Shown: in pieces, positions 36,565-44,938 of the stretch
How the letters are laid out: the number at the start of each line of letters is the position of its first letter
How positions within the stretch are numbered: position 1 is the first letter of the stretch
Origin: Mucilaginibacter segetis
GTDB lineage: Bacteria > Bacteroidota > Bacteroidia > Sphingobacteriales > Sphingobacteriaceae
Direction of reading: 5' to 3'
Length of the DNA stretch: 64,000 nt
Assembly (NCBI RefSeq): GCF_016522075.1
Contig: NZ_JAEHFW010000001.1
Coordinates: 1,612,001 to 1,676,000 of the forward strand
The notes under the pieces: model-generated
Databases searched by the model: none
The model's input: only the letters and a program-made list of their open reading frames with translations
What the model was told of the DNA's origin: nothing
Position numbers and translations under genes: made by a program

Positions 36565-37689
36565 TTAGGCGTGTGTTAATTTTTCTGTAGCTACTACCTG
36601 GCTTTTATTCATTATTTCGGTTTGCTTGCGTATAGATTCACTGTGTATTAGTTCCAGTAATTTCTCAGTAAATTCTGTACTTAATTTTAAGGCTTTAGCA
36701 TAGCTGGTACGTTTGTGTAAAATTTCATCCCAACGGTTAACCTGTAAAATGGTAATGTTATTATCTCTTTTATAGGTTCCAATTTGCTCAACTATCTGCA
36801 TTCGTTCAGCCATTTTTTGTATAACCAGGTCATCAATTTTATCTATATTATTACGCAGGTCCGCTAATTTGTCATTGATCTCTGCGTTACGGGTTTCGGG
36901 TTTCCGCAACGTTAAATTGGCTATCAATTCTGCCAAAGCAGCAGGTGTTACCTGTTGTTTCGCATCAGTCCATGCCACACTTGGGTCAATGTGTGATTCA
37001 ATCATTAAACCCTGCATATCCATATCCAGTGCTTTTTGAGAAATGTAAGGGATAAGGTCGCGGTTACCTGAAATATGGCTCGGATCGCAAATAATGGGTA
37101 AACCAGGCGCATGTGTCTTAAGGTTAATAGCCAAATCCCACATGGGCTCATTACGGAAGGCAGATTTTTCATAAGACGAGAATCCACGATGAATGGCTGC
37201 TAATTTGGTAATGCCTGCGTTATTAATACGCTCTAAAGCACCTATCCATAAAGTAAGGTCGGGGTTTACCGGATTCTTTACCATTACCGGAATATCAACC
37301 CCCTTTAATGCGTCTGCAATTTCCTGTACAGTAAAAGGGTTAGCGGTTGAACGGGCGCCAACCCATAAAATATCAACACCTGCGGCTAACGCTTCTTCAA
37401 CATGTTTAGCAGTTGCAACCTCAACTGTTGTTGGCAAGCCGGTTTCTTCTTTCGCGCGGTTCAGCCATTTAAGACCAATGCTTCCAATACCTTCAAACTC
37501 TCCTGGTCGTGTACGTGGTTTCCATATTCCGGCTCTCAGGGCAGTTACTTTGCCTGTTTTTGCCAGTAAATGTGCTGTTGCTACTAATTGATCTTCTGTT
37601 TCGGCACTGCATGGGCCGGCTATAAGAAGAGGCTCTTTACCTGTTTGTATCCAGGATTCAAGGGGCTGTATGTTAAGGTCTATTTTCAT
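36565..37689 (-). CDS. Bifunctional DAHP synthase / chorismate mutase (type II)
   Basis: 374 residues. DAHP synthase barrel about 1-265 (LLIAGPCSAETEDQL, RAGIWKPRTRPGEFEG, NPFTVQEIA, CDPSHISGNRDLIPY) fused to a C-terminal AroQ-type chorismate mutase about 275-360 (INDKLADLRNNIDKIDDLVIQKMAERMQIVEQIGTYK). The enzyme opens the shikimate pathway and also starts the Phe/Tyr branch; the mutase domain usually gives prephenate-type feedback control of the synthase. Member of the pheA operon, so both pathway ends are co-regulated by the leader at 38727. Confidence 0.95.
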   Translation of the reverse strand: MKIDLNIQPLESWIQTGKEPLLIAGPCSAETEDQLVATAHLLAKTGKVTALRAGIWKPRTRPGEFEGIGSIGLKWLNRAKEETGLPTTVEVATAKHVEEALAAGVDILWVGARSTANPFTVQEIADALKGVDIPVMVKNPVNPDLTLWIGALERINNAGITKLAAIHRGFSSYEKSAFRNEPMWDLAINLKTHAPGLPIICDPSHISGNRDLIPYISQKALDMDMQGLMIESHIDPSVAWTDAKQQVTPAALAELIANLTLRKPETRNAEINDKLADLRNNIDKIDDLVIQKMAERMQIVEQIGTYKRDNNITILQVNRWDEILHKRTSYAKALKLSTEFTEKLLELIHSESIRKQTEIMNKSQVVATEKLTHA

Positions 37690-37745
37690 ATCGTTTTTTT
37701 GTTACGGAAATTTAAATTTTAGTTATTCGTATGTTTTTAATAATG

Positions 37746-38651
37746 TTAATTCTGATCTAATTTTTTTATATTGATATATCTTTTTGGTTTTTCAGATTTT
37801 AGCAATGGAGGAGTGGGATCTTCTTCAAAACGCTCATATTCACCCAGAATATTAAAGTTGTGGGTGTATTTTAATATCTGTCTTATAGCGGCATCGTAAT
37901 TTTTGGTATCGTTCCATTCTATATCCACGTAAAAATTATATTCGTTACGTTTACCTAAAACAGGCATGCTTTGTATTTTACTCATATTAACATTTTCCTG
38001 TGCGAATATGTTAAGTACTTTAGCTAAAGCACCTACCTCATTACTTACCTGAAAACATAGAGATGCCTTATTCGCTTTTTTCTTTTTAACATTTTCGTGG
38101 GTTGTTAATATCAAAAACCTCGTGAAGTTTTTCTTGTTCGATTCAATCCTGCGCTCCAAAACATCCAACCCATAAAGCTTTGCTGCTAAAGTGTTAGCAA
38201 TAGCTACTGTGTCGTCAAGTTGTTCGTCACGGATACGTTTAGCACAAGCGGCAGTATCGTTACTTTCTACTATTTTTAAATGCGGATATTCATCAAAAAA
38301 ATCAATACACTGACGTATGGCAATAGGGTGGGAGGTTACGTATTTTATATTTTCGAACCGCACTCCCGGTAAAGCCATAAGGTGCAATTGTATAGGAACG
38401 TAAACTTCGCCAACAACCGGAAAAGTATAGCTTAAAAGTAAGGAGTAATTTGGCAATATGCTGCCCGCAATGCTATTTTCAATAGCCATTACCACATAAT
38501 CAGCTTCTTTGTTTTGTAATGCCTCAAAGGTTTGCTTGAATGAGTTACATTCAATGGTATGTATTTCTTCGCCAAAATATTTAAAGGCGGCTTCTTCATG
38601 GAATGAAGCACGTATTCCTTGTATAGCAACTCGAGGTCTTTCTGTTTTCAT
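37746..38651 (-). CDS. pheA: Prephenate dehydratase
   Basis: 301 residues. Dehydratase domain about 1-190: RASFHEEAAFKYF, IENSIAGSILPNY, VTSHPIAIRQC, and NFTRFLIL (TRF motif). C-terminal ACT domain about 205-285, KASLCFQVSNEVGALAKVLNIFAQENVNMSKIQSMP, with the phenylalanine-binding SKIQSMP-type loop (ESRP/GALV equivalents). It makes phenylpyruvate from prephenate, with allosteric inhibition by Phe. First structural gene after the attenuator. No chorismate mutase is fused here; that activity sits in the next gene. Confidence 0.95.
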   Translation of the reverse strand: MKTERPRVAIQGIRASFHEEAAFKYFGEEIHTIECNSFKQTFEALQNKEADYVVMAIENSIAGSILPNYSLLLSYTFPVVGEVYVPIQLHLMALPGVRFENIKYVTSHPIAIRQCIDFFDEYPHLKIVESNDTAACAKRIRDEQLDDTVAIANTLAAKLYGLDVLERRIESNKKNFTRFLILTTHENVKKKKANKASLCFQVSNEVGALAKVLNIFAQENVNMSKIQSMPVLGKRNEYNFYVDIEWNDTKNYDAAIRQILKYTHNFNILGEYERFEEDPTPPLLKSEKPKRYINIKKLDQN

Positions 38652-38665
38652 ATTTGCTTTAAAGC

Positions 38666-38692
38666 AAAAAATCCCGGCTTTTGGGCCGGGAC
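38666..38692 (-). terminator. Attenuator terminator before pheA
   Basis: On the minus strand a TCCCGGC / GCCGGGA stem (38685-38691 with 38672-38678), 6-nt loop, then six U. It ends 15 nt upstream of the pheA ATG and follows the leader peptide. Confidence 0.88.
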
Positions 38693-38738
38693 TTTTTATT
38701 TTTATGTATATTTTGTTTTGTACATATTAGTCCCGGCT
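38685..38738 (-). promoter_or_regulatory. Antiterminator pairing of the pheA leader
   Basis: GCCGGGAC, located in the last three sense codons of the leader peptide (38730-38737), is the perfect complement of GTCCCGGC (38685-38692), the 5' arm of the terminator. If the ribosome stalls on the Tyr/Phe codons upstream, this pairing can form and block termination; if it reads to the stop, it covers the segment and the terminator forms. Confidence 0.75.
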
Positions 38739-38792
38739 CTTACTTGTAAAGTAAAAGTAGTAACCATAAAAATATGCACGTGAATTATTCAT
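38727..38792 (-). CDS. pheA leader peptide, Tyr/Phe-rich
   Basis: 21 codons, too short for usual gene calling. ATG at 38792, TAA at 38729-38727. Residues 7-15 read YFYGYYFYF, so 8 of 9 consecutive codons are for Tyr (5) or Phe (3), exactly the end products of the downstream pathway. A promoter lies upstream and a terminator with competing antiterminator downstream. The peptide itself needs no function; its translation senses charged tRNA-Tyr and tRNA-Phe. The architecture matches E. coli pheL-type control, with Tyr added. Confidence 0.88.
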   Translation of the reverse strand: MNNSRAYFYGYYFYFTSKSRD

Positions 38793-38808
38793 TGTTTTTG
38801 TTATGGCG

Positions 38809-38838
38809 TAAATGTACAAGTAAAAATTAGTTTGTCAA
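38809..38838 (-). promoter_or_regulatory. Promoter of the pheA leader operon
   Basis: Minus strand: TTG at 38838-38836, 19-nt spacer, TACATTTA at 38816-38809 (TAnnTTTG with one mismatch). The TSS should fall about 10 nt before the leader ATG. Confidence 0.6.
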
Positions 38839-38882
38839 TAGATAATTTTATTTTTTGTAAAAAAACTCCCCTCAACAAAATT

Positions 38883-39785
38883 TTATTCGTTTTTTAAGTT
38901 AGTTTTTAAATATTCACGTTGCATAACTCTTGCTGTTTGAGTTACTCCGTCATGACTCCAGCCAGGTGGGTAAAACAAATACCGAAGTTTATTTTTATAT
39001 CCGGGCGCATTTTTTACATCTTTCAACAAATCCCTCCATTCATGAAAGACAATATTTACGGGTCCAATGTTTTGTGGTTGTTTAGTTAATCCGTACTTAA
39101 CTGGTTCAGCCGGATCCTCATCATTAAAGGTACCGAACAGTCTGTCCCATACAATAAACATCATACCCATATTTTTATCCAAATAAGGAATATTTGAAGC
39201 ATGGTGCACTCTGTGATGAGCAGGTGTAACAAATATTAACGCATACCATTTTGGCAATGGAATATGATATTGTGTGTGTACCAAATTACCATATAGTTGT
39301 GTTAATAAATATGCGTAAAGTATATCAACTGCTGTAAAGCCCATAAGAGCGAGAGGCAAATAAAAAAAAGTGCGGTATAAAGGTTCAAATACTGTTGAGC
39401 GAAAACCAGTACTAAAATTAAAATACTCGGAGGAATGATGTGTAACGTGCATAGCCCAAAATAACCGGCAATAATGACCAGTATAATGAAGCACCCAGTA
39501 TAAAAAATCCTGTATTATGACCAATACTATCCAGTAAAGCACCGAATTTCTTATTTGGAATAATTTATACTGATAAACAAAGCTTAGTAAAACAAATGCA
39601 CTTCCATTTACCGCTAAATTTAAAATAAAAGCAAGTGCAGTTAAATATATATTGGTAAGTGTATCCTGTTTTTCGTAGTAATGCCTGTTCTCACGATAAC
39701 TTAGCCACATTTCCACTATTGTAAGTAATATAAGTAAGCCTACCAGTATCACTACAGCTTCGTTTCTTGTGTCTAAATGGGGCAT
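38883..39785 (-). CDS. Sterol desaturase/fatty acid hydroxylase family membrane protein
   Basis: 300 residues with about five membrane segments. The di-iron histidine motifs are present: HYTGHYCRLFWAMHVTHHSSE (HX3-4H and HX2HH) and HRVHHASNIPYLDKN (HX2HH). Such enzymes hydroxylate or desaturate acyl or polycyclic lipid chains in the membrane. It starts 2 nt after aroB and closes the S4-aroB-desaturase unit; the link to aromatic synthesis is probably only positional. Confidence 0.9.
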   Translation of the reverse strand: MPHLDTRNEAVVILVGLLILLTIVEMWLSYRENRHYYEKQDTLTNIYLTALAFILNLAVNGSAFVLLSFVYQYKLFQIRNSVLYWIVLVIIQDFLYWVLHYTGHYCRLFWAMHVTHHSSEYFNFSTGFRSTVFEPLYRTFFYLPLALMGFTAVDILYAYLLTQLYGNLVHTQYHIPLPKWYALIFVTPAHHRVHHASNIPYLDKNMGMMFIVWDRLFGTFNDEDPAEPVKYGLTKQPQNIGPVNIVFHEWRDLLKDVKNAPGYKNKLRYLFYPPGWSHDGVTQTARVMQREYLKTNLKNE

Positions 39786-39787
39786 CT

Positions 39788-40846
39788 TTATAAGGCGGCG
39801 TAATATCTTAAACTATTATAAAGTTCTTCTTCAGTACAAATATTATCAATACTAAATTGTCCTATTCTGGTAAGGAAAGTGCAGTTTATTTTACCGTTAA
39901 GGTTTTTCTTGTCCATTTGCATTATTTTAAATAATGCGTCAAAATTATTTTCATGCAACTGGTATTTGGGATATAGCGTAGTTAAAGTTGCTGTAATATC
40001 CTGTAAGTCGGCGTCCGGAAGGTCGGCGTTTTTATTTGACAGCCATGCTTCGCATATCATTCCTATAGCTATTGCTTCGCCATGTGATAAAGGAACCTGA
40101 TCATTTAACAATGAATAGGTTTCTACCGCATGACCAATAGTATGACCAAAATTCAATGCCTTACGTATGTTCTTTTCGGTTGGATCTTCCAGTACGATCT
40201 TGTTTTTAATTTTTACAGAACGATGTATCAATTCTGGAGAAGGTTGGGTAAGATCATTCTGTTTTAGATCGGCCCACAGCTGCGCATCAGCAATTAATCC
40301 ATGTTTCAGTAATTCAGCAAGCCCTGAAAGTATTTGTCGCGGTGGTAATGTTTTTAAGAATTCATTTATCATAAAAACCGCTTTAGGTTGGGCGAATGTT
40401 CCTACAATATTTTTAATTCCCTCTATATCAATACCTGTTTTGCCACCAACAGATGCATCAACTTGGGAAAGCAGAGTAGTAGGTATATGCACAAAATCTA
40501 TCCCTCGCTTATAGGTTGATGCCACAAAGCCCCCCATATCACTAATAACCCCTCCGCCTAAATTTATTATAAGGCTATTACGATCAGCACCAAAATCGAT
40601 CAGCATTTTCCAAACACCAATGCAAAAGTCAATATTCTTACTTTCTTCTCCGGCGTTGATCTCAATAATATCATAATTATCAAATTGATCAATTTTTTCC
40701 TTTACTACCGGCAAACAGTATTTACCTGTATTTTCATCTGTAAATATAAAAAAACGAGAATAGCCGGATTGTTTAATAAAGTTTACCAGCTCAACTATAC
40801 TATTATCAAAATAAATAGGGTAATTATTGCTTTGTATAATTTCCAT
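39788..40846 (-). CDS. aroB: 3-dehydroquinate synthase
   Basis: 352 residues. NAD-binding NLGGGVISDMGGFVASTYKRGI, the lysine-rich DASVGGKTGID, and the zinc-site KALNFGHTIGHAVE are all typical. It cyclises DAHP to 3-dehydroquinate in the shikimate pathway. Flanked at 2 nt on each side by the S4 gene and the desaturase gene, so translationally linked. Not in the pheA operon, hence not under the leader control. Confidence 0.96.
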   Translation of the reverse strand: MEIIQSNNYPIYFDNSIVELVNFIKQSGYSRFFIFTDENTGKYCLPVVKEKIDQFDNYDIIEINAGEESKNIDFCIGVWKMLIDFGADRNSLIINLGGGVISDMGGFVASTYKRGIDFVHIPTTLLSQVDASVGGKTGIDIEGIKNIVGTFAQPKAVFMINEFLKTLPPRQILSGLAELLKHGLIADAQLWADLKQNDLTQPSPELIHRSVKIKNKIVLEDPTEKNIRKALNFGHTIGHAVETYSLLNDQVPLSHGEAIAIGMICEAWLSNKNADLPDADLQDITATLTTLYPKYQLHENNFDALFKIMQMDKKNLNGKINCTFLTRIGQFSIDNICTEEELYNSLRYYAAL

Positions 40847-40848
40847 AA

Positions 40849-41055
40849 TTATATTACTATGATCTTTTCACCCCGGAATTCCACAACATCACCTTTTTTA
40901 ACTTTCAGGCGTTTACGATAATCTATAATGCCATTGTATTTAACTTCTCCGTCTTCAACAACTATTTGAGCTTCGCCACCTGTTTGCACCAAATTAAGTG
41001 CTTTAAGTAGCTGTATCATGGGGATATATTCGCCTGTTACCTTAAATTCCATCAT
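40849..41055 (-). CDS. S4-domain RNA-binding protein
   Basis: 68 residues from the ATG at 41055; a longer frame starts at 41112 but lacks family support. S4 fold with IQLLKALNLVQTGGEAQIVVEDGEVKYNG and the terminal KKGDVVEFRG typical of YaaA/YbcJ-like small RNA-binding proteins. Probably binds structured RNA, perhaps rRNA. First gene of the aroB unit. Confidence 0.88.
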   Translation of the reverse strand: MMEFKVTGEYIPMIQLLKALNLVQTGGEAQIVVEDGEVKYNGIIDYRKRLKVKKGDVVEFRGEKIIVI

Positions 41056-41158
41056 GGCAGGCAAAAATAAACTATTCATGTGATAATGAGTTATCATTTT
41101 ATAATTTTGCACAAACGGTTTAGATGGCTAAATATGGTCGATAAGCCATAAAATACAC

Positions 41159-42349
41159 ATGAATCAAAAAGATAAATTATCATTCGAAAATACCGAGATC
41201 GCTTTTCGTCACTCATCAAACGCTGACCTTAACCGCGCTTATTGGTTATTTAAAGTCATTAACGTTAATTTTTTAGTAAAGATTGGTCCACCTATTACCA
41301 ACTTTGCCATTAAGATAGGCTTACCTATAAAGAGTTTAATTAAAGCAACCATATTTAAACATTTTTGCGGTGGTGAAACCATTGAAGAGTGCGAAAAAAC
41401 CATAAAAAACCTTGCGCAGGGTGGGGTAGGAACTATACTCGATTATTCCATTGAAGGTGAGGATGATGAAAGTGTGTTTGATAATACACGTGATGAGATC
41501 ATCCGTACGATAATTACTGCCTCAAAAAAAAGCGATATACCGCTTACTGTTTTCAAGGTTACTGGTGTAGGACGCTTTTCACTATTAGAAAGACTTGATG
41601 AAAACTTAAAATTAAGTGTTGATGAACAATTGGAATGGCAAAAAGTGCAGGATCGTGTGCTTGCTATTTGTGAGATGGGACATTCGTTAGGTGTTCCTGT
41701 AATGATAGATGCTGAAGAAAGCTGGATCCAAAAAACAATTGACAATCTGGCTATAAATATGATGCGCTTTTTTAACCGCGAAAAAGCTATTGTATATAAT
41801 ACCTATCAACTTTACCGCCATGATAAACTGGCTTCTATAATTATTGATCATGCAACTGCCGAGGCAGAGGACTTTATTTTAGGTGCTAAGATAGTACGAG
41901 GTGCATACATGGAAAAGGAACGCAAAAGAGCAGAAGAACAAAAGTATCCATCACCAATACAGCCGGACAAAGCATCTACCGACAGAGATTATAACGATGC
42001 TTTAGTTTTTTGTGCTGACCATATAGATAAAATTGCTTTTGTTGCAGGCACGCATAATGAAGAAAGCTGCAGGCTTTTGGCGGATATGTTAAATAAAAAA
42101 AAAATTAACCATAGAAATCCGCATGTTTATTTTTCACAATTGTTGGGTATGAGCGATAACTTGAGTTTTAATCTTGCCGATTCAAATTATAATGTAGCTA
42201 AATATGTACCCTATGGGCCTATTAAAGCTGTATTACCTTATCTTTTTCGTCGCGCCCAGGAAAATACTGCAATAGCCGGGCAAATGAGCCGGGAATTAAG
42301 CCTGATAGTAAAAGAAAAACAAAGAAGGAATAAAGTTAAAAACGGATAA
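41159..42349 (+). CDS. Proline dehydrogenase
   Basis: 396 residues. PRODH barrel: GGVGTILDYSIEGEDD, VPVMIDAEESWIQ, LGAKIVRGAYMEKERKRAE (proline-site region), FVAGTHNEES and YVPYGPIKAVLPYLFRRAQENT (C-terminal RRxxEN region). Oxidises proline to pyrroline-5-carboxylate with FAD, passing electrons to the respiratory chain. It is a stand-alone PRODH without the P5C dehydrogenase part seen in PutA. Divergent from the S4-aroB unit; the 3' end overlaps the convergent DinB gene by 14 nt. Confidence 0.95.
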   Translation: MNQKDKLSFENTEIAFRHSSNADLNRAYWLFKVINVNFLVKIGPPITNFAIKIGLPIKSLIKATIFKHFCGGETIEECEKTIKNLAQGGVGTILDYSIEGEDDESVFDNTRDEIIRTIITASKKSDIPLTVFKVTGVGRFSLLERLDENLKLSVDEQLEWQKVQDRVLAICEMGHSLGVPVMIDAEESWIQKTIDNLAINMMRFFNREKAIVYNTYQLYRHDKLASIIIDHATAEAEDFILGAKIVRGAYMEKERKRAEEQKYPSPIQPDKASTDRDYNDALVFCADHIDKIAFVAGTHNEESCRLLADMLNKKKINHRNPHVYFSQLLGMSDNLSFNLADSNYNVAKYVPYGPIKAVLPYLFRRAQENTAIAGQMSRELSLIVKEKQRRNKVKNG

Positions 42350-42815
42350 CGTCTGTATCAGCAGGTGTATAACCTAACAATCTGCTCATCGTTAACAGCT
42401 GCCCCTTGTGATGAAATTCATGCGTTATAACGTGCGTAAATAATTGGAGCGGGGTTAAATTTAATAGTATATCCTTATTTGGCAGGATTTGATCAGTAGG
42501 TACTTCAAGGCTATCTTTAAATTGAAGAATAAAATCATTTACCAGTACATCTATCTGTGCATACATCTGCCTCACAGAAGAAATGGTTTTTACTTCGTCT
42601 TCACTAAAATATGTGCGATGACTTTGTTGACCAACAATGCCCAGCCAATATAAATAAGTATTGGCACTATGTATTAAGAGGCCACTTATGGTGCTATTAT
42701 TAAATTCAGGTATGTGTTTTAACAGGTCATCCGGCTTAATATTTTCACAATATGTAAACAATGCCTCGCGTGCATCTAAAATTAACTGATATTGGTGTAA
42801 GAGGGATTTATACAT
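42336..42815 (-). CDS. DinB-family protein
   Basis: 159 residues. Four-helix DinB fold with metal-ligand histidines in LLIHSANTYLYWLG and the C-terminal THEFHHKGQLLTMSRLLGY, the hallmark HX3HH-type site. Unknown function. It is not similar enough to the DinB gene at 31565 to suggest recent duplication. Between it and the HAD gene (42816-43073) I see only a near-consensus -7 box at 42955 and no gene. Confidence 0.88.
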   Translation of the reverse strand: MYKSLLHQYQLILDAREALFTYCENIKPDDLLKHIPEFNNSTISGLLIHSANTYLYWLGIVGQQSHRTYFSEDEVKTISSVRQMYAQIDVLVNDFILQFKDSLEVPTDQILPNKDILLNLTPLQLFTHVITHEFHHKGQLLTMSRLLGYTPADTDVIRF

Positions 42816-43073
42816 TAAAATTCAAAAACAATAATTAATCCAATATTTTGCCTATTCCCTTATAAATAAAAATTATTTGCGCGGCTTGCTACACTATATC
42901 GAGGTTTAAACTTTTAGGTTCCCATTATAATATCAAAGGCCGGCACTATTATTTTACGTTTGTAGCGTATCTCTGTTATTATTACTATCAGCATGTTAGC
43001 TTTCATTTCGGTTGCATTAATACTTATATCCAGACGATCTTTTTTAGTTTAATTAATTTAAGCTCATTTTTAA

Positions 43074-43712
43074 TTAAACCAGATTTTCACGCTCGGTAAA
43101 TTTGGCCAGTGTATCAGGGGTGGTCATCAAGAAAGTTTGTATGCCCAACTTAGCTGCTGACTCCAGGTGTTGCGGACTATCATCAATAAATAATGTTTCC
43201 TGTGGCATCAAATTATTCTCGCTTAATACCTGCTCAAAAAAGGCGGTTTCGGGTTTGCGCTTACCCCGTAAATGCGAATAGTAAGTTTTCTCGAACAGGT
43301 GTTCATTGTCATTATACTCAAATTCATTTTTAAGGTATCTCATAATATAGCTGTAGTGTATGGCATTAATATTACTTAATAAAAATGTACGGTATTTAGA
43401 TTTAAATTTTAACAATAATTCATGATTCCCGGGGGCGACACCCACAAGCAAACTGTTCCATGCATCATCTATCTGTTGATCACTAATAGTTGGATTACCT
43501 GTTTTTTTTCTTACATATTCTCTAAACTCACTTTCTGAAATTTCTCCCCGGTCAAATTTGTCAAATATCTGATCCTGGTTTCTGTGGCCGAAAAATTCCT
43601 CAGTATTATTGATACCCAGATGTTTGAAAGCCGATTGCGCTTTACGAAAATCAATACTGAATATAACATTACCATAATCGAAAATAATATTCTTGATATT
43701 TTTCATTTTCAT
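43074..43712 (-). CDS. HAD-superfamily hydrolase (HAD-IA-like)
   Basis: 212 residues. HAD motif I IIFDYGNVIFSID, where the second Asp of DxD is replaced by Gly (DYGN), a common form in the YihX/haloacid-type branch; motif II LLSNINAIH; motif III RKPETAFFEQ; motif IV LFIDDSPQHLESA. Likely a small-molecule phosphatase. Upstream of it, in opposite orientation, is tRNA-Met. Confidence 0.9.
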   Translation of the reverse strand: MKMKNIKNIIFDYGNVIFSIDFRKAQSAFKHLGINNTEEFFGHRNQDQIFDKFDRGEISESEFREYVRKKTGNPTISDQQIDDAWNSLLVGVAPGNHELLLKFKSKYRTFLLSNINAIHYSYIMRYLKNEFEYNDNEHLFEKTYYSHLRGKRKPETAFFEQVLSENNLMPQETLFIDDSPQHLESAAKLGIQTFLMTTPDTLAKFTERENLV

Positions 43713-43769
43713 TTTTGTTAATTGAGTGCAAATACGTAATATTGCGCCTCGAAAATAGTAAAAATTTCA

Positions 43770-43843
43770 GCGCCTATAGCTCAGTTGGTTAGAGTAGAAG
43801 ACTCATAATCTTTTGGTCCCTGGTTCGAGCCCAGGTGGGCGCA
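43770..43843 (+). tRNA. tRNA-Met (CAT)
   Basis: 74 nt cloverleaf: acceptor GCGCCTA/TGGGCGC with a G-U pair, D-arm GCTCAGTTGGTTAGAGT, anticodon loop CTCATAA (CAT), T-arm CTGGTTCGAGCCCAG. CCA is not encoded. Elongator-type Met is likely; a lysidine tRNA-Ile with the same anticodon is not excluded by eye. Confidence 0.93.
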
Positions 43844-43869
43844 CAAATTGGTAATTTACCAAAATGATA

Positions 43870-43902
43870 GCCTTGTAAGTCACTGATTTACAAGGCATTT
43901 TT
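43870..43902 (+). terminator. Terminator after tRNA-Met
   Basis: GCCTTGTAA / TTACAAGGC stem, 9-nt loop, followed by a T-rich run. Confidence 0.85.
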
Positions 43903-44419
43903 ATTTTTAGTAGTTCTTCTCGATCCTTCCGAATACACCATTTCTGACACCCAAACGCACACCCACCTTTATTTTTAGATTCGGGGTGTTTTTAATAGTT
44001 AATTAGCTGTAATACAGATATTTGATATAATAAATATGCGCTCAAAAAATACTGCAAAAGATCAGAAATCTGAGCCAAATTTCATCTAAACGCCCACCAC
44101 TGAGCAAAAATTTCGGGATGTAATTATTCATTTATTCACTTAAAACTGTTAAAAGATGAGAACATCCCAGTCATTTGGTGTCAATTCACCATCAAAAATA
44201 AAAAAGCGAAGAATGGAGGTTACTAAAATTATGTCGCCATAATCATTAACAAAATACGTACGCTTATAGAAATGAAATGTTACAAAAAAGTCGAAAAGCG
44301 GAACACGGCGCTATCCTGCTGATAAGAGCGGGTTTGCAGGAACTTTGAAGCTCCGTATAGCTAAATCTGCAAAAATGATGAAAACCGGAATCAATTTGGC
44401 CTTTAAACTTGTTATATAA
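43903..44419. other. Gene-poor stretch downstream of tRNA-Met
   Basis: About 520 nt without an intact gene. It contains two overlapping stop-bounded frames on opposite strands: one on minus (44149 to about 44310) with no start, and a Lys/Arg-rich one on plus that ends at 44419, immediately before the DUF1810 ATG. It looks like a decayed insertion region beside a tRNA, but I find no repeat of the tRNA 3' end and no recombinase. Confidence 0.45.
44149..44310 (-). pseudogene. Possible C-terminal gene remnant
   Basis: A frame of about 50 codons with no Met or other credible start, ending DGELTPNDWDVLIF. It reads like the C-terminus of a protein whose 5' part is lost. Not identifiable. Low confidence because the opposite strand is also open here. 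Confidence 0.25.
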
Positions 44420-44851
44420 ATGATGTATGACCTTAACAGATTTTTAAGCGCCCAGGAACGGGATTATGACATTGCATTAGCAGAAATAAAAAGCGGCCGT
44501 AAACGCAGTCACTGGATGTGGTATATCTTTCCGCAGATAGCCGGACTTGGGTTTAGTGAGACCAGTAAATTTTATGCGATAAAGAATTTGGCAGAGGCAG
44601 TAAATTACCTGCGGCACCCTGTTTTGGGACAACGCCTGATCGAAATATCAACCGCTTTGGTGAAACTGGAAGATGATGATGCGACACGAATATTCGGCAG
44701 CCCGGATAACCTGAAATTGAAATCATCTATGACCTTATTCGGGGCCTTACCTGATTCAGATCCGGTGTTTGCACAGGTATTAGTAAAATATTTTAATGGT
44801 ATAAGGGATCGGGAAACATTACGATTGCTTACAATTGCCAATGTCGGTTAA
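44420..44851 (+). CDS. DUF1810 family protein
   Basis: 143 residues. The DUF1810 core is clear: DLNRFLSAQERDYDIALAEIKSGRKRSHWMWYIFPQIAGLGFSETSKFYAI..., followed by LRHPVLGQRLIE and LKLKSSMTLFGAL. Usual length for the family; the function is not established. It sits alone beside a tRNA gene in a degenerate region, with somewhat higher GC than its surroundings, suggesting acquisition. Confidence 0.9.
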   Translation: MMYDLNRFLSAQERDYDIALAEIKSGRKRSHWMWYIFPQIAGLGFSETSKFYAIKNLAEAVNYLRHPVLGQRLIEISTALVKLEDDDATRIFGSPDNLKLKSSMTLFGALPDSDPVFAQVLVKYFNGIRDRETLRLLTIANVG

Positions 44852-44938
44852 GTTCATAATCAGGACTCTGCAACGGGTCGATTCATGGTACTAATACCTG
44901 GGCAATAAGAAAGGTGATTAGGTTTGTAATAAGCGCTA

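Noticed and set aside
42955..43051. -7-like TACGTTTG followed by a short Ile/Val/Leu-rich frame (MLAFISVALILISRR...)
   Set aside because: No same-strand gene follows that it could regulate, no terminator pair, and no -33 element; probably chance.
43931..43985. Short CACCC/GGGGTG repeat-like stretch after tRNA-Met, considered as an attachment site
   Set aside because: It does not copy the tRNA 3' end and no recombinase is present.
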